Shown one piece after another: positions 1-9,077 of a DNA stretch of 64,000 nt. The notes beneath the pieces are model-generated. The model did not search any database and was not told where the DNA came from. It saw only the letters and a program-made list of their open reading frames with translations. This DNA comes from an uncultured Nostocoides sp. (GTDB lineage Bacteria; Actinomycetota; Actinomycetes; Actinomycetales; Dermatophilaceae). Positions within the stretch are counted from its first letter, which is position 1, and every line of letters starts with the position of its first letter. The DNA lies in NCBI GenBank assembly GCA_937873315.1, contig CALMQX010000042.1:62001-126000 (forward strand), written 5' to 3'. A program made the position numbers and the translations under genes.

Positions 1-522
1 GTCAGCCGGAATGCCGTGACCCTCCAGCGCCGCTCGCATCACCTCGACCAGGGCGCGATTCGTCGAGGAGGCCGCCGAGCCACCCCGCAGGATGACCGCA
101 TTGCCCGACTTCAAGCCGAGCCCGGCGGCATCCACGGTGACATTGGGGCGGGCCTCGTAGATCATCCCCACCACGCCCATGGGCACCCGGATCTGGCGGA
201 TCTGGAGGCCATTGGCCAGGGTCGAGCCGCGCACCACCTCGCCGACCGGATCCGGCAGCGCCGCGACATCTCGCAGCGCCTGGGCCACCGCAGCGACGCG
301 ATCGGCGTCCAGCCGAAGCCGGTCCTGGAGCGACTCGGCCATCCCGGCAGCCTGCCCGCGCGCCAGGTCTTCGGCATTGGCCGCGACGATCCGGTCGGTC
401 GCGGCCAGCACGGCATCGGCCACGACGTGCAGTGCCGCGTCCTTCTCGGCCCGCGAGAGCAACGCCAGGCGTCGGGCCGCGCGGCGGGCGGCGGTGGTGA
501 GCTCGGTAACGGTCTGCGGCAT
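1..522 (-). CDS. proA: gamma-glutamyl phosphate reductase, N-terminal 174 residues (cut by window edge)
   Basis: ProA reduces gamma-glutamyl phosphate to glutamate semialdehyde with NADPH, the second step of proline synthesis in the cytoplasm. The visible part holds the N-terminal helical segment and the start of the aldehyde-dehydrogenase-like cofactor fold, with the family stretches [19 protein letters not shown] and [13 protein letters not shown]. The catalytic cysteine region lies outside the window. The ATG at 522 sits 6-7 nt after a TAGGCT box and has no Shine-Dalgarno, so the mRNA is probably leaderless. Its usual partner proB lies 0.9 kb upstream, separated by pdxY on the other strand, so the two proline genes cannot share a simple bicistronic transcript here. 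Confidence 0.95.
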   Translation of the reverse strand, partial: MPQTVTELTTAARRAARRLALLSRAEKDAALHVVADAVLAATDRIVAANAEDLARGQAAGMAESLQDRLRLDADRVAAVAQALRDVAALPDPVGEVVRGSTLANGLQIRQIRVPMGVVGMIYEARPNVTVDAAGLGLKSGNAVILRGGSAASSTNRALVEVMRAALEGHGIPAD

Positions 523-529
523 ACGGTCA

Positions 530-539
530 AGCCTAGAAT
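530..539. promoter_or_regulatory. overlapping divergent -10 boxes for proA and pdxY
   Basis: The plus strand reads TAGAAT at 534-539 and the minus strand reads TAGGCT from 535 down to 530. The two hexamers share the TA pair at 534-535. Each lies 7 nt from a start codon: GTG at 547 for pdxY and ATG at 522 for proA. No -35 match is obvious on either side. The call rests on motif position only. Confidence 0.5.
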
Positions 540-546
540 GCCGAAG

Positions 547-1401
547 GTGACGACCATCCTCTCCATCCAGTCCTCGGTGGCCTACGGGCATGTCGGCAAT
601 AGCGCGGCCGTCTTCCCGATGCAGCGTCTCGGCGTGGAGGTGTGGCCCGTTTACACCGTCCATTTCTCGAATCACACCGGCTACGGCCAATGGCGCGGAC
701 CTCTGCTCGCGGCCGATGACGTGCGTGAGGTCATCACCGGCGTAGGCGAGCGGGATGCCTTCGGCGAGGTTGACGCGGTGCTCTCGGGCTACCAAGGCGG
801 TACGCAGATCGGTGACGTGATCCTCGGCGCCGTGGCGCAGGTCAAGGCCGCCAACCCTGCCGCGATCTATGCCTGCGATCCGGTCATGGGAAACGCGAAG
901 TCCGGCTGTTTCGTGCACCCCGATATCCCGGTCCTGCTGCGGGAGCGGGTGGTCCCGCAGGCAGACCTGATCACCCCCAATCAGTTCGAGCTCGGCTTCC
1001 TCACCGGCACCGACCCCACCGACCTGGAGTCCACGCTGGCCTCCGTGGATGCGGCTCGGGCGATGGGTCCAAGCACGGTGCTGGTCACCTCCGTGCTGCA
1101 ACCAGACCGCCCCGAGGGCACCATCGAGATGCTCGCGGTGCATGGCGAGGGCGCCTGGATCGTGCGCACCGAGCACCTGCCGATCAAGGTCAATGGCTCC
1201 GGAGATGTGACCGCCGCGCTCTTCACCACCCACCTGCTGCAGACCGGCGATCCAGCGCTCGCCCTGGGTCGAACGGCATCATCGGTCTGGGACCTGGTCA
1301 AGCGCACCCTGGACTCCGGACGCCGCGAGCTTCAACTCGTTCAGAGCCAGGATGAGATCGCCAACCCCCGCCTGCAGTTCGAGGTCACCCAGCTGCGCTG
1401 A
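547..1401 (+). CDS. pdxY: pyridoxal kinase (PdxY/PdxK family)
   Basis: Phosphorylates pyridoxal to pyridoxal 5'-phosphate in the vitamin B6 salvage pathway. The ribokinase-like fold is clear: [20 protein letters not shown] near the N-terminus, CDPVMGN in the middle, [14 protein letters not shown], and [11 protein letters not shown] with the catalytic Asp at about residue 220. At 284 residues it has the normal length. I chose GTG 547 because it lines up with the start of E. coli PdxY (ILxIQS follows at residue 4) and lies 7 nt after a TAGAAT box. ATG 538 is the in-frame alternative. It diverges from proA and converges on proB, with 8 nt between the stop codons, so it splits the proB-proA pair. 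Confidence 0.92.
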   Translation: MTTILSIQSSVAYGHVGNSAAVFPMQRLGVEVWPVYTVHFSNHTGYGQWRGPLLAADDVREVITGVGERDAFGEVDAVLSGYQGGTQIGDVILGAVAQVKAANPAAIYACDPVMGNAKSGCFVHPDIPVLLRERVVPQADLITPNQFELGFLTGTDPTDLESTLASVDAARAMGPSTVLVTSVLQPDRPEGTIEMLAVHGEGAWIVRTEHLPIKVNGSGDVTAALFTTHLLQTGDPALALGRTASSVWDLVKRTLDSGRRELQLVQSQDEIANPRLQFEVTQLR

Positions 1402-1409
1402 CGGAGGTT

Positions 1410-2540
1410 TTAGAGCACCGCGAGATGGTCGCGATGGATGACCTCACGCTCGTACGCTGCCCCGAAGGCTGCCGCCAACTCGCGGGTCGAGCGGCCCAGC
1501 ATCCGCGGCAACTCCGCGGATGAGTAGTTCACCAGGCCACGTGCCACCACGGTGCCGTCCGGCGCGCACACGTCGACCGGATCGCCCTCGACGAACTTCC
1601 CGGACACCGAGGTCACACCCGCGGGCAACAATGACTTGCGCCGCACAGTGACCGCCGCCACCGCACCCGCATCGAGCATGAGCCGACCGCGCGCGGTGGT
1701 CGCATACGCCAACCACCGCTTGCGGGATGCCTTGGTGGTCGGCATCGGCGCAAAGATCGTGCCGACGTCCTCCCCCACCAGGCCGATCGACGCGTCTGCC
1801 AGCCGGGTGAGCAGCGTCGGTATGCCGGCCGCGGCCGCGATGCCCGCTGCCTCCACCTTGGTCAGCATGCCACCGCTGCCCACCGAGGAGCCGGTGCCGC
1901 CGATTTGGACAGCAGCCAAATCCTGGGCCGAACCGACGAAGGGGACCCGCGCGGCGCCAGCCACCGAAGGCGGCCCGTCATAGAGTCCGTCCACGTCCGT
2001 GAGCAGGACCAGACCGTCGGCACCCACGATGTCCGCGACCAAAGCCGCCAACCGGTCGTTGTCGCCAAACCGGATCTCGTGGGTCGCCACCGTGTCGTTC
2101 TCGTTGACGATCGGCACGATCCCCAACTCAAGCAGCTTCTCCAGCGTCCGCTGGGCGTTGGTGTAGTGCGCCCGCCGGGTCACGTCATCGGCAGTGAGCA
2201 GCACTTGACCCACGGTCAGGCCATAGATCCCGAAGAGGTGTTGGTAGGCCGCGACCAGCGCGCCCTGTCCGACTGAAGCCGCCGCTTGCTGCGTCGCCAG
2301 GTCACGGGGCCGCCGCTTGAGGCCCAAGGGCCCGATCCCGGCGGCGATCGCCCCCGATGAGACGAGCACGACTTGCTGCCCGGCAAGGCGACGCCGCGCG
2401 AGCAGGTCGACGAGCCGGCCCAGCGCCAGGAAATCCAACGCTCCCCCATCGGGGCTGGTCAAGGATGAGGAGCCGACCTTGACGACCAGCCGGTGACCGG
2501 TCGCAATGCTGCGGCGCAGGCGAGCGGCGCGCTCCGGCAT
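1410..2540 (-). CDS. proB: glutamate 5-kinase with C-terminal PUA domain
   Basis: ProB phosphorylates glutamate to gamma-glutamyl phosphate, the first and normally feedback-inhibited step of proline synthesis. The amino acid kinase domain (about residues 15-260) shows VVKVGSSSLT, VSSGAIAAG, PIVNENDTVA and GGMLTKVEAA. The C-terminal 100 residues form a PUA domain with LLPAGVTSVSGKFVEGDPV. The length of 376 residues is typical. It starts 5 nt after the obgE stop and is surely cotranscribed with rplU-rpmA-obgE. Downstream lies pdxY in convergent orientation instead of proA. Confidence 0.96.
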   Translation of the reverse strand: MPERAARLRRSIATGHRLVVKVGSSSLTSPDGGALDFLALGRLVDLLARRRLAGQQVVLVSSGAIAAGIGPLGLKRRPRDLATQQAAASVGQGALVAAYQHLFGIYGLTVGQVLLTADDVTRRAHYTNAQRTLEKLLELGIVPIVNENDTVATHEIRFGDNDRLAALVADIVGADGLVLLTDVDGLYDGPPSVAGAARVPFVGSAQDLAAVQIGGTGSSVGSGGMLTKVEAAGIAAAAGIPTLLTRLADASIGLVGEDVGTIFAPMPTTKASRKRWLAYATTARGRLMLDAGAVAAVTVRRKSLLPAGVTSVSGKFVEGDPVDVCAPDGTVVARGLVNYSSAELPRMLGRSTRELAAAFGAAYEREVIHRDHLAVL

Positions 2541-2545
2541 ACCGA

Positions 2546-4057
2546 TCAGTCCTCGCTGGTCCAGTGGCCGGCGCGACGCTCGGCGGCCAACTCATCGCGG
2601 GCCGCAGTCTGGGCGTCCTTGCGGGCATGGAACTCATCCCGGCGTTGGGAGCGCGACTTGCGGTGGCGTTCCTCGACCCGGGCGTCGGTGCCACGCGGAC
2701 CGCTGAGGTGCTCGGCACCCGACACCATCGTGGGCTCCCAGTCGAAGACCACGGCATTGTCGCCGGGGCCGATCAGCACGGTCGATCCAGGCACCGCTCC
2801 AGCGGCAAAGAGCGCGTCCTCCACGCCCAATCGCAACAGGCGATCGGCCAGGTAGCCAACGGCCTCGTCATTGCTGAAGTCGGTCTGACGAACCCACCGC
2901 GTCGGGCGCTCGCCCACCACCCGGAAGGCCACGTCCTCGCCACTCCCCTCAGTCACGATCTGGAAGCCAGAGTCGTCAACTGCCTTGGGACGCAGCACGA
3001 TTCGCGGACTCTCGACGACCGTGGCAGCGAGCTCGGCGCGCGCCTGCGCGACATGACGGGCCAGCGAGAAGGTGAGCTCCTTAAGGCCAATGTGCGCCAC
3101 CGCCGAAACGATGTGCACCTCGAGGCCGCGCTCCTCCAAGTCCGGACGAACCATTTCGGCCAGATCGCGGGCATCCGGGACATCGGCCTTGTTGAGCACC
3201 ACGATGCGGGTGCGCTCGGAGAGCGGACGTCCGCCCAGGGCATTGTCGGGCACATAGGCAGCCAGCTCCGCCTCGATCACGTCGAGGTCGGTCATGGGAT
3301 CCCGCCCAGGCTCTAGGGTCGCGCAGTCAACGACATGGACGAGCACCGAACACCGCTCGATATGCCGCAAGAAGTCCAACCCCAGCCCCTTCCCCTGGCT
3401 AGCGCCCGGAATCAGGCCAGGCACGTCAGCAATGGTGAACCGCTCACTGCCGGCCGTGACGACGCCGAGGTTCGGCACCAAGGTGGTGAACGGGTAGTCC
3501 GCGATCTTGGGTTTGGCGGCGGACACCACGGAGACCAGGCTGGACTTCCCCGCGCTCGGGAAGCCGATGAGCGCGACGTCGGCCAGGGACTTCAACTCGA
3601 GGATGAGGTCGCGCGACTCCCCCGGTTCACCCAGCAGGGCAAATCCAGGAGCCTTGCGACGGGTGCTGGCCAGGGCCTTATTGCCCAGCCCTCCGCGCCC
3701 GCCCCGCGCGACGACGATGGAGGCATCCGAGCCCACCAGGTCAGCGATCACGGTGCCATCGGCCGCCTTGACCACCGTGCCCTCGGGAACGGGCAGGACA
3801 AGGTCGACGCCATCGGCCCCATTACGCTCGTCACCGCCACCGGGCACGCCATTGCTGGCCTTGCGATGCGGGGTGTGGTGGTAGTCGAGCAGGGTGGTGG
3901 ACTGCGGGTCGACGGTCACGATGACCGAACCGCCCCGTCCACCATTGCCGCCGTCGGGCCCACCGAGCGGCTTGAACTTCTCACGGCGCACAGAGGCCAC
4001 GCCGTGCCCGCCATTGCCGGCGGTCACGTGAAGCACAACGCGATCAACGAAGTTCAT
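2546..4057 (-). CDS. obgE: Obg family GTPase ObgE/CgtA
   Basis: An essential ribosome-associated GTPase involved in 50S assembly and stress signalling. The glycine-rich Obg fold fills residues 1-160. The G domain follows with the P-loop [10 protein letters not shown] at about 165, [10 protein letters not shown] as G3 and NKAD as G4. The actinobacterial OCT domain spans about 345-425. A basic tail of roughly 70 residues, rich in Arg, Glu and Ala, ends the protein and explains the length of 503. It lies between rpmA and proB. A strong hairpin in the gap after rpmA may lower its expression relative to the ribosomal protein genes. Confidence 0.97.
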   Translation of the reverse strand: MNFVDRVVLHVTAGNGGHGVASVRREKFKPLGGPDGGNGGRGGSVIVTVDPQSTTLLDYHHTPHRKASNGVPGGGDERNGADGVDLVLPVPEGTVVKAADGTVIADLVGSDASIVVARGGRGGLGNKALASTRRKAPGFALLGEPGESRDLILELKSLADVALIGFPSAGKSSLVSVVSAAKPKIADYPFTTLVPNLGVVTAGSERFTIADVPGLIPGASQGKGLGLDFLRHIERCSVLVHVVDCATLEPGRDPMTDLDVIEAELAAYVPDNALGGRPLSERTRIVVLNKADVPDARDLAEMVRPDLEERGLEVHIVSAVAHIGLKELTFSLARHVAQARAELAATVVESPRIVLRPKAVDDSGFQIVTEGSGEDVAFRVVGERPTRWVRQTDFSNDEAVGYLADRLLRLGVEDALFAAGAVPGSTVLIGPGDNAVVFDWEPTMVSGAEHLSGPRGTDARVEERHRKSRSQRRDEFHARKDAQTAARDELAAERRAGHWTSED

Positions 4058-4088
4058 ATCAAGTCCTTTGGGTATGCCGCTGGTATGC

Positions 4089-4126
4089 CGCGAGGGGCGG
4101 GCCGCTTACTCGGCCCGCCCCTCGCG
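4089..4126 (-). terminator. 16-bp hairpin between rpmA and obgE (partial terminator or attenuator)
   Basis: The arm at 4089-4104 pairs perfectly with 4111-4126 around a 6-nt loop (4105-4110); the stem is nearly all GC. No T-run follows on the minus strand. Because obgE has no other obvious promoter, the hairpin may terminate only part of the rplU-rpmA transcripts or protect the 3' end of the ribosomal protein message. Two copies of GGTATGCCGC lie just obgE-proximal, at about 4071-4090. Confidence 0.6.
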
Positions 4127-4163
4127 AGGTGCAGCGCGGGACGAGCCCGCGGCATACGCTGCC

Positions 4164-4427
4164 TCAGGCGGAGACATCCGCCGGGACGATGTTGACGGTC
4201 TTGCGGCCGCGCTTGCTGCCGAACTGAACGGCACCAGCGACCAACGCGAAAAGCGTGTCGTCGCCGCCACGACCCACACCGTCACCGGGGTGGAAGTGGG
4301 TGCCGCGCTGGCGGACGAGGATCTCGCCAGCCTTGACGACCTGGCCGCCATAGCGCTTGACGCCGAGGTACTGGGGATTCGAGTCGCGCCCGTTCCGCGT
4401 GGAGGACGCACCCTTCTTGTGTGCCAT
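4164..4427 (-). CDS. rpmA: 50S ribosomal protein L27
   Basis: L27 reaches toward the peptidyl transferase centre with its N-terminal tail. The start [20 protein letters not shown] and the block [20 protein letters not shown] are diagnostic. At 87 residues it is of standard length. No cleavable N-terminal extension of the Firmicutes type is present. It lies 35 nt after rplU in the usual rplU-rpmA pair, and is followed by the hairpin at 4089-4126 and then obgE. Confidence 0.98.
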   Translation of the reverse strand: MAHKKGASSTRNGRDSNPQYLGVKRYGGQVVKAGEILVRQRGTHFHPGDGVGRGGDDTLFALVAGAVQFGSKRGRKTVNIVPADVSA

Positions 4428-4462
4428 GGATGTCTACCTTGTGCTCTCGAAGTGGACCGGGC

Positions 4463-4771
4463 TCAGGCGCCGATGCCGGTGATCTTGACCTGGGTCAGCG
4501 GCTGGCGGTGGCCCTGACGCTTGCGGTACCCGGTCTTGTTCTTGTACTTGAGGATCGTGATCTTGGGGCCCTTGGCGGCCTTGACGACCTCAGCGGTCAC
4601 CTTGATCTTGGCCAGCGACGAAGCGTCGCTGGTGACGGTCTCGCCGTCGACGACGAGGATGGCGCTCAGCTCGATGCTGTCGCCGGCCTGGGTCGAGGTC
4701 TTGTCAATGAGCAGGACGTCGCCAACGGAGACCTTCTCCTGGCGGCCGCCCGCGCGCACGATGGCGTACAC
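4463..4771 (-). CDS. rplU: 50S ribosomal protein L21
   Basis: L21 binds 23S rRNA domain I in the large subunit. The protein begins [20 protein letters not shown] and ends with [20 protein letters not shown], giving the standard 102 residues. I chose GTG 4771 over an upstream in-frame ATG at 4861 because the family starts here and an AGAGAG purine run precedes it. It is the first gene of the rplU-rpmA-obgE-proB unit. In related genomes rne lies directly upstream; here an ArsR-SRPBCC pair on the plus strand has come between them. Confidence 0.96.
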   Translation of the reverse strand: MYAIVRAGGRQEKVSVGDVLLIDKTSTQAGDSIELSAILVVDGETVTSDASSLAKIKVTAEVVKAAKGPKITILKYKNKTGYRKRQGHRQPLTQVKITGIGA

Positions 4772-4922
4772 GATGGGACTCTCTTTCGTTCGTGGCGCAC
4801 TCTCTCGTGACCGTCCGATAGCTCCCCTGTATGACACAGGACATCGATCCGGTGGGCGCACCGACCTGTCAGTCTACTGCCGTCCCAGTTTGCGGGCCAA
4901 ATCGCTGCAGCCTCACCAAGCG

Positions 4923-4955
4923 GGTATTGACAATTGCATTTGTCAATACCATCCT
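4923..4955 (+). promoter_or_regulatory. promoter with embedded operator for the ArsR-type gene
   Basis: A perfect 11-bp inverted repeat, GGTATTGACAA at 4923-4933 and its complement at 4940-4950, flanks a 6-bp spacer. The left arm contains a consensus -35, TTGACA (4927-4932). Seventeen bp later comes CATCCT (4950-4955) as a -10, exactly 6 nt before the ATG at 4962. A repressor bound to the repeat would cover the -35 and the spacer, so autorepression by the downstream regulator is likely. Confidence 0.65.
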
Positions 4956-4961
4956 GAGCCC

Positions 4962-5576
4962 ATGGAGGACATCGCGGTCATCGAGAGTGCGGACGTCGCT
5001 GCCATGCTCATCGATCCGCTGCGGGGACGCATCATGCAAGCATTGAGCCAGCCGGGTTCGGCCAGTTCGGTGGCCGCCACGCTGGCCTTGCCGCGCCAGC
5101 AGGTGAACTATCACGTGCGCGCCTTGGAGGCGGCCGGACTGGTGCATCTGGTGGAGCAGCGGGCACGCAGAGGGTTGACCGAGCGGGTCCTGCGCGCCTC
5201 AGCAAAGGCCTTCGTGGTCTCTCCCGAACTCCTCGGCGGCAACGCGCCGGACCCGGCAAGGGTCGATCGCCTGTCTTCGGCTTATCTGCTAGCGGTCGCC
5301 GCACGGATGCTCACCGAGGTGGGCCAACTGATCAAGGGCGCTGCCCGCCGGCAACAAAGCCTGGCCACCCTCACCCTGGACACCGAGATTCGGTTCGCTT
5401 CGCCAGCTCAGCGGGCCGCTTTCGCCGAGGACCTGACGGCAGCCCTTCACCACCTCGTCGCGCAGTACCACGATGAGCGCGCCAGCGATGGGCGCTGGCA
5501 CCGAGTAGTGGCGGTAGCCCACCCCATGGTTCATGCGCCCAGTCTTGCCCAATCAGAACAGGAGCCTCAGAGATGA
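4962..5576 (+). CDS. ArsR-family winged-helix regulator
   Basis: A transcriptional repressor candidate of 204 residues. The N-terminal half is an ArsR-type winged helix: LIDPLRGRIMQALSQPGSAS, then ALPRQQVNYHVRALEAAGLV as the recognition region, then a wing around EQRARRGLTE. The C-terminal half (about 100-204) is helical and has no cysteine metal site, so a metal sensor is unlikely. I chose ATG 4962 because the family domain starts within 15 residues and the promoter lies directly upstream. The gene overlaps the SRPBCC gene by 4 nt (ATGA), the common ArsR-AHSA1 arrangement, so both are probably repressed through the operator at 4923-4950. Confidence 0.88.
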   Translation: MEDIAVIESADVAAMLIDPLRGRIMQALSQPGSASSVAATLALPRQQVNYHVRALEAAGLVHLVEQRARRGLTERVLRASAKAFVVSPELLGGNAPDPARVDRLSSAYLLAVAARMLTEVGQLIKGAARRQQSLATLTLDTEIRFASPAQRAAFAEDLTAALHHLVAQYHDERASDGRWHRVVAVAHPMVHAPSLAQSEQEPQR

Positions 5577-6358
5577 CCCAGCACGAGCAGCGCGGCCGTT
5601 CCTTCGAGTTGTCCGTTGAGGTCCCCGGCACACCGGAGGAGGTCTGGCGAGCGATCGCTACCGGCCCGGGCATCTCGTCCTGGTATGTCCCTCACCAGGT
5701 CCAGGAGCAGGCCGGCGGAGTCGCGGTGGCGTCATTTGGGGATTCCCCGGAGATGCAGATTTCAGGGCGAGTGGCAGCCTGGGACCCGCCTCGGCGGATC
5801 GTCTTCGACGGTGGCGAGGGTGTGGACGGCCTGGCCTTCGAGTGGCTCATCGAGGCACGCACCGGAGGTACCTGCGTGGTGCGCCTGATCAACTCGGGGT
5901 TTGGCTCCGGTGCGGAATGGGACGCGCAATTCGACGGACTGCAGGAAGGCTGGCCGCTCTTCTTGCGCAATCTGCAACTTCATCTCACCCACTTCGGCGG
6001 ACAGACGGCGACCTCTGCGCTACCGATGGCACCGTGGGCTGGGGCCCCGGACGAGGCCTGGGATCGACTGATGCAGGCTCTGGGCGTCCCCGCGGACGCT
6101 GGAGAGTCAGATCGCCTCGTTCTCCAAGCGACCGGCTCGCCCCGACTTGCCGGCACGGTGATCGAACGGGCGCAGCGCAGGCTCGCATTGTTGGTGGACG
6201 AGCCGGCGCCCGGAACGGCGTTCATCGCGGCCGAGCACCTCGGCGACGCCAGCGGGGTATCTATCTGGTCATACCTCTACGGGCCCGAGGGTGCCGAGGC
6301 GGCCAGCCAGGACGGCCCCGCTTGGCAGGCGTGGCTGCACAGCCACGCTGAGGCGTAG
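5573..6358 (+). CDS. SRPBCC (AHSA1-like) domain protein
   Basis: A START-like helix-grip protein of 261 residues. The N-terminal 140 residues are a typical AHSA1/SRPBCC domain, with FELSVEVPGTPEEVWRAIAT, then AAWDPPRRIVFDGG and the closing helix WPLFLRNLQLHLTHFGG. The C-terminal 120 residues are less conserved and may form a second related half. The ligand is not known. Such proteins are often encoded directly after an ArsR regulator, as here, but the function of the pair is not established. It converges on rne with a single nucleotide between the stop codons. Confidence 0.8.
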   Translation: MTQHEQRGRSFELSVEVPGTPEEVWRAIATGPGISSWYVPHQVQEQAGGVAVASFGDSPEMQISGRVAAWDPPRRIVFDGGEGVDGLAFEWLIEARTGGTCVVRLINSGFGSGAEWDAQFDGLQEGWPLFLRNLQLHLTHFGGQTATSALPMAPWAGAPDEAWDRLMQALGVPADAGESDRLVLQATGSPRLAGTVIERAQRRLALLVDEPAPGTAFIAAEHLGDASGVSIWSYLYGPEGAEAASQDGPAWQAWLHSHAEA

Positions 6359-6359
6359 G

Positions 6360-8912
6360 TCAGTCGGTTTCGCTCGCCTTGGGCGGTCCCGCCGGCGCGA
6401 CCACACGCCCACGGCGACGTCGACCACGGGGAGCAGGCTGCGGCGCCTCGACCACCTCAGCAGGCAGAACCTCGACAACCGCTACCTCGGCTGGCGCCGA
6501 CTCGACCTCCTGCGCCTGCTCAGCCTGCGGCCCCTCGCTGTCGGCAGGGGTGCCGGCGTCGATGGCGCCGCCCTCCGGGCGAACGGTCTCCTCGACCTTA
6601 CGCACGGCCGCCGCATGGGCTGCGGCCGCAATCTGCGCGGCCGTCGGACCCGAAGAACTTGGCTTTTCAGCGACTGTTGGCCCGGCAGTGTTGCCAGCGG
6701 TGGGCGCTGACGCGCTGCCCGAGTTGCCTCGCCGGCTCCGAGCGCGGCCAGTGTTGCCCGAGCTCTCTGAGGTCGAGGACTTCTCGACCGGTTCGGTATG
6801 CACCAGGATGCCTCGGCCGTTGCAGTGATCACACTGCTCGGAGAAGACCTCGATCAGACCCGATCCGACCCTCTTACGAGTCATCTGGACCAGCCCCAAG
6901 GAGGTGACCTCGGCAACCTGGTGCTTGGTCCGGTCCCGCCCGAGGCATTCCAGCAGGCGACGCACGACCAGGTCCCGGTTGGCCTCCAGCACCATGTCGA
7001 TGAAGTCGATGACGATGATGCCGCCAATGTCCCGCAGGCGCAGTTGGCGGACGATCTCCTCGGCTGCCTCGATGTTGTTCTTGGTGACCGTTTCTTCGAG
7101 ATTGCCCCCGGCGCCAACGAAGCGACCGGTGTTGACGTCGACCACGGTCATGGCCTCGGTGCGGTCGATGACCAGCGAGCCACCGCTGGGTAACCACACC
7201 TTGCGATCCATGGCCTTGGACAGCTGCTCATCAATGCGGTGTGCCGCGAAGACGTCCTGCTCCGAGGTCCACTTGGTGACCCGTGCGGCCAGGTCGGGCG
7301 CGACACCCTCGACATAGTCACTGACCTCTGACCAGGCCTTATCACCAGCCACGATCAGCGAGTTGTAGTCCTCCGTGAAGACATCCCGGATGACCCGGAC
7401 CGTGAGATCCGGCTCGCCGTAAAGCAGGGTGGGGGCGCCACCGCCGCCGGACTTGCGCTTGGTCGCCGCCTCAGCCTTTGCGCTGATCGTCTCCCAAGCC
7501 TTGGTCAGCCGCTCGACGTCGGCGCGCAACTCCTCCTCGGAGGCACCCTCGGCCGCGGTTCGCACGATGACACCCGCGCTGTCGGGGACGACCTCCTTGA
7601 GGATGGCCTTGAGTCGAGCCCGCTCGGTGTCGGGTAGCTTCCGGGAGATCCCGGTCATCGACCCTTCAGGGACGTACACCAGGTAGCGCCCGGGCAGGCT
7701 GATCTGCGAGGTCAGCCGTGCGCCCTTGTGCCCGATCGGGTCTTTGGTGACCTGCACCATGACAGTGTCACCGGAGCTCAGCGCGTTCTCGATTCGCTTG
7801 GCCTGGTTGATCTCCAAGCCGGCCGCGTCCCAGTTGACCTCACCGGCGTAGAGCACCGCGTTGCGGCCCTTGCCGATGTCGACGAAGGCGGCCTCCATGG
7901 ACGGCAGCACATTCTGCACCCGTCCCAGGTAGACATTGCCGGCCATCGTGGTCGCCGATTCACGCGACACATAGTGCTCGACCAGAACGCCGTCCTCGAG
8001 GACTCCGATTTGAGTCTTGTCGCCACGTCCCCGCACCACCATGACGCGTTCGACACTCTCGCGGCGGGCCAGGAACTCGGCCTCGGTGATGATCGTGCGA
8101 CGGCGGCCGGCCTCGCGACCCTCTCGACGCCGCTGCTTCTTGGCCTCAAGGCGAGTGGAACCTCGCACCGCGGTCGGCTCGTCACGGGTCGCCCGTGGCT
8201 CACGGACCTTGGTCACCGTGCCGGGCGGGTCCTCGCCCTCGGCCGCACTGGATCCGCGGCGACGCCGACGACGCCGACGCGCCGAGGCGCTCTCGCTGTC
8301 CTCCGCAGCGGCCTCGTCGGCCTTGTCCAGGGGTGCCGCGTCGGCGCCCTCAGCACTCTCAACTGCGGGCTCGATGTCAGCATTGCCACGACCTCGGCGA
8401 CCCCGCGTCCCGCGACGCCGACGGCGCCCGGCTGCGTCCTCGTCGCCCGCATCGGTGGACTCAACGACGGGCGCATCGGCCTCCTGATCGGCGGCGACCG
8501 TTACGTGCGCGGTGGGTGCCGGCGCGGAGACAGGAGCCGAAGCACGGCGGCGGGTCGGCGCTGCCGCCGGCTCCGGGGCCTGGAAGAGCAGCCCGAATGC
8601 CGTTGGCGCGGCTGGCGCGGTCGCGTCCACGTCCTCGACGTCCGCGAGCGCGACCTCTGGCTCAGGGGCGCTGGCGGCACGAGCTGCAGTGGTCTTCTTG
8701 GTCGCGGCGGCCTTGCGGGTGCGTTTGGGTGCCGGCGCGGCCTCCTCGCCCGGGGTCAGCTCAGGGGTTGCCGCCTTCTTCGGCGCCTTGGCCGCAGCCT
8801 TGGTCGCGGGCTTGGCGCTCTTAGCGGTCTTCGTTGCGCGGCGCTTTGGTGCCTTGTCGACCGCATCCTCGGTCGTGGCGTCAGCGACAGCGTCAGGATT
8901 CTTCGAAGCCAC
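6360..8912 (-). CDS. rne: ribonuclease E/G family endoribonuclease with long disordered arms
   Basis: The main actinobacterial endonuclease for mRNA decay and rRNA processing. Residues 1 to about 290 are Ala, Lys and Arg rich and disordered, including several RRRRR-type clusters. The S1 domain starts near 320 (NVYLGRVQNVLPSMEAAFVD). The DNase I-like catalytic Asp residues lie in VVDVNTGRF (near 590) and VIDFIDM (near 635). The Zn-link CDHC is at about 693-696. An acidic, proline-rich tail completes 850 residues. I chose GTG 8912 because AAAGGAG lies directly upstream. The long arms match RNase E of mycobacteria rather than the compact RNase G. The neighbour upstream is DUF2344, as is usual. 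Confidence 0.94.
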   Translation of the reverse strand: MASKNPDAVADATTEDAVDKAPKRRATKTAKSAKPATKAAAKAPKKAATPELTPGEEAAPAPKRTRKAAATKKTTAARAASAPEPEVALADVEDVDATAPAAPTAFGLLFQAPEPAAAPTRRRASAPVSAPAPTAHVTVAADQEADAPVVESTDAGDEDAAGRRRRRGTRGRRGRGNADIEPAVESAEGADAAPLDKADEAAAEDSESASARRRRRRRRGSSAAEGEDPPGTVTKVREPRATRDEPTAVRGSTRLEAKKQRRREGREAGRRRTIITEAEFLARRESVERVMVVRGRGDKTQIGVLEDGVLVEHYVSRESATTMAGNVYLGRVQNVLPSMEAAFVDIGKGRNAVLYAGEVNWDAAGLEINQAKRIENALSSGDTVMVQVTKDPIGHKGARLTSQISLPGRYLVYVPEGSMTGISRKLPDTERARLKAILKEVVPDSAGVIVRTAAEGASEEELRADVERLTKAWETISAKAEAATKRKSGGGGAPTLLYGEPDLTVRVIRDVFTEDYNSLIVAGDKAWSEVSDYVEGVAPDLAARVTKWTSEQDVFAAHRIDEQLSKAMDRKVWLPSGGSLVIDRTEAMTVVDVNTGRFVGAGGNLEETVTKNNIEAAEEIVRQLRLRDIGGIIVIDFIDMVLEANRDLVVRRLLECLGRDRTKHQVAEVTSLGLVQMTRKRVGSGLIEVFSEQCDHCNGRGILVHTEPVEKSSTSESSGNTGRARSRRGNSGSASAPTAGNTAGPTVAEKPSSSGPTAAQIAAAAHAAAVRKVEETVRPEGGAIDAGTPADSEGPQAEQAQEVESAPAEVAVVEVLPAEVVEAPQPAPRGRRRRGRVVAPAGPPKASETD

Positions 8913-9077
8913 AATGGCTCCTTTCGTCACCCGGGGTGCCAGCCACACCAGCCCTCCGGGATATCCGGTAGGCCCTGCGCACCGCACGGTGTGCGATCAC
9001 GATCGCGGGCGGGGATCCCCGGCCGCGGAAGTTCACGGTTGCCCGCCAGCGGCTCGCGCACAGTGCGCGGCACCGAC

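Noticed and set aside
16..1401. Long frame extending pdxY upstream over proA.
   Set aside because: The first 174 codons are antisense to proA and do not resemble any kinase; the kinase starts at 547.
4521..5576. Long frame extending the ArsR-type gene upstream through rplU.
   Set aside because: The first 147 codons are antisense to rplU and its leader; the helix-turn-helix domain and promoter place the start at 4962.
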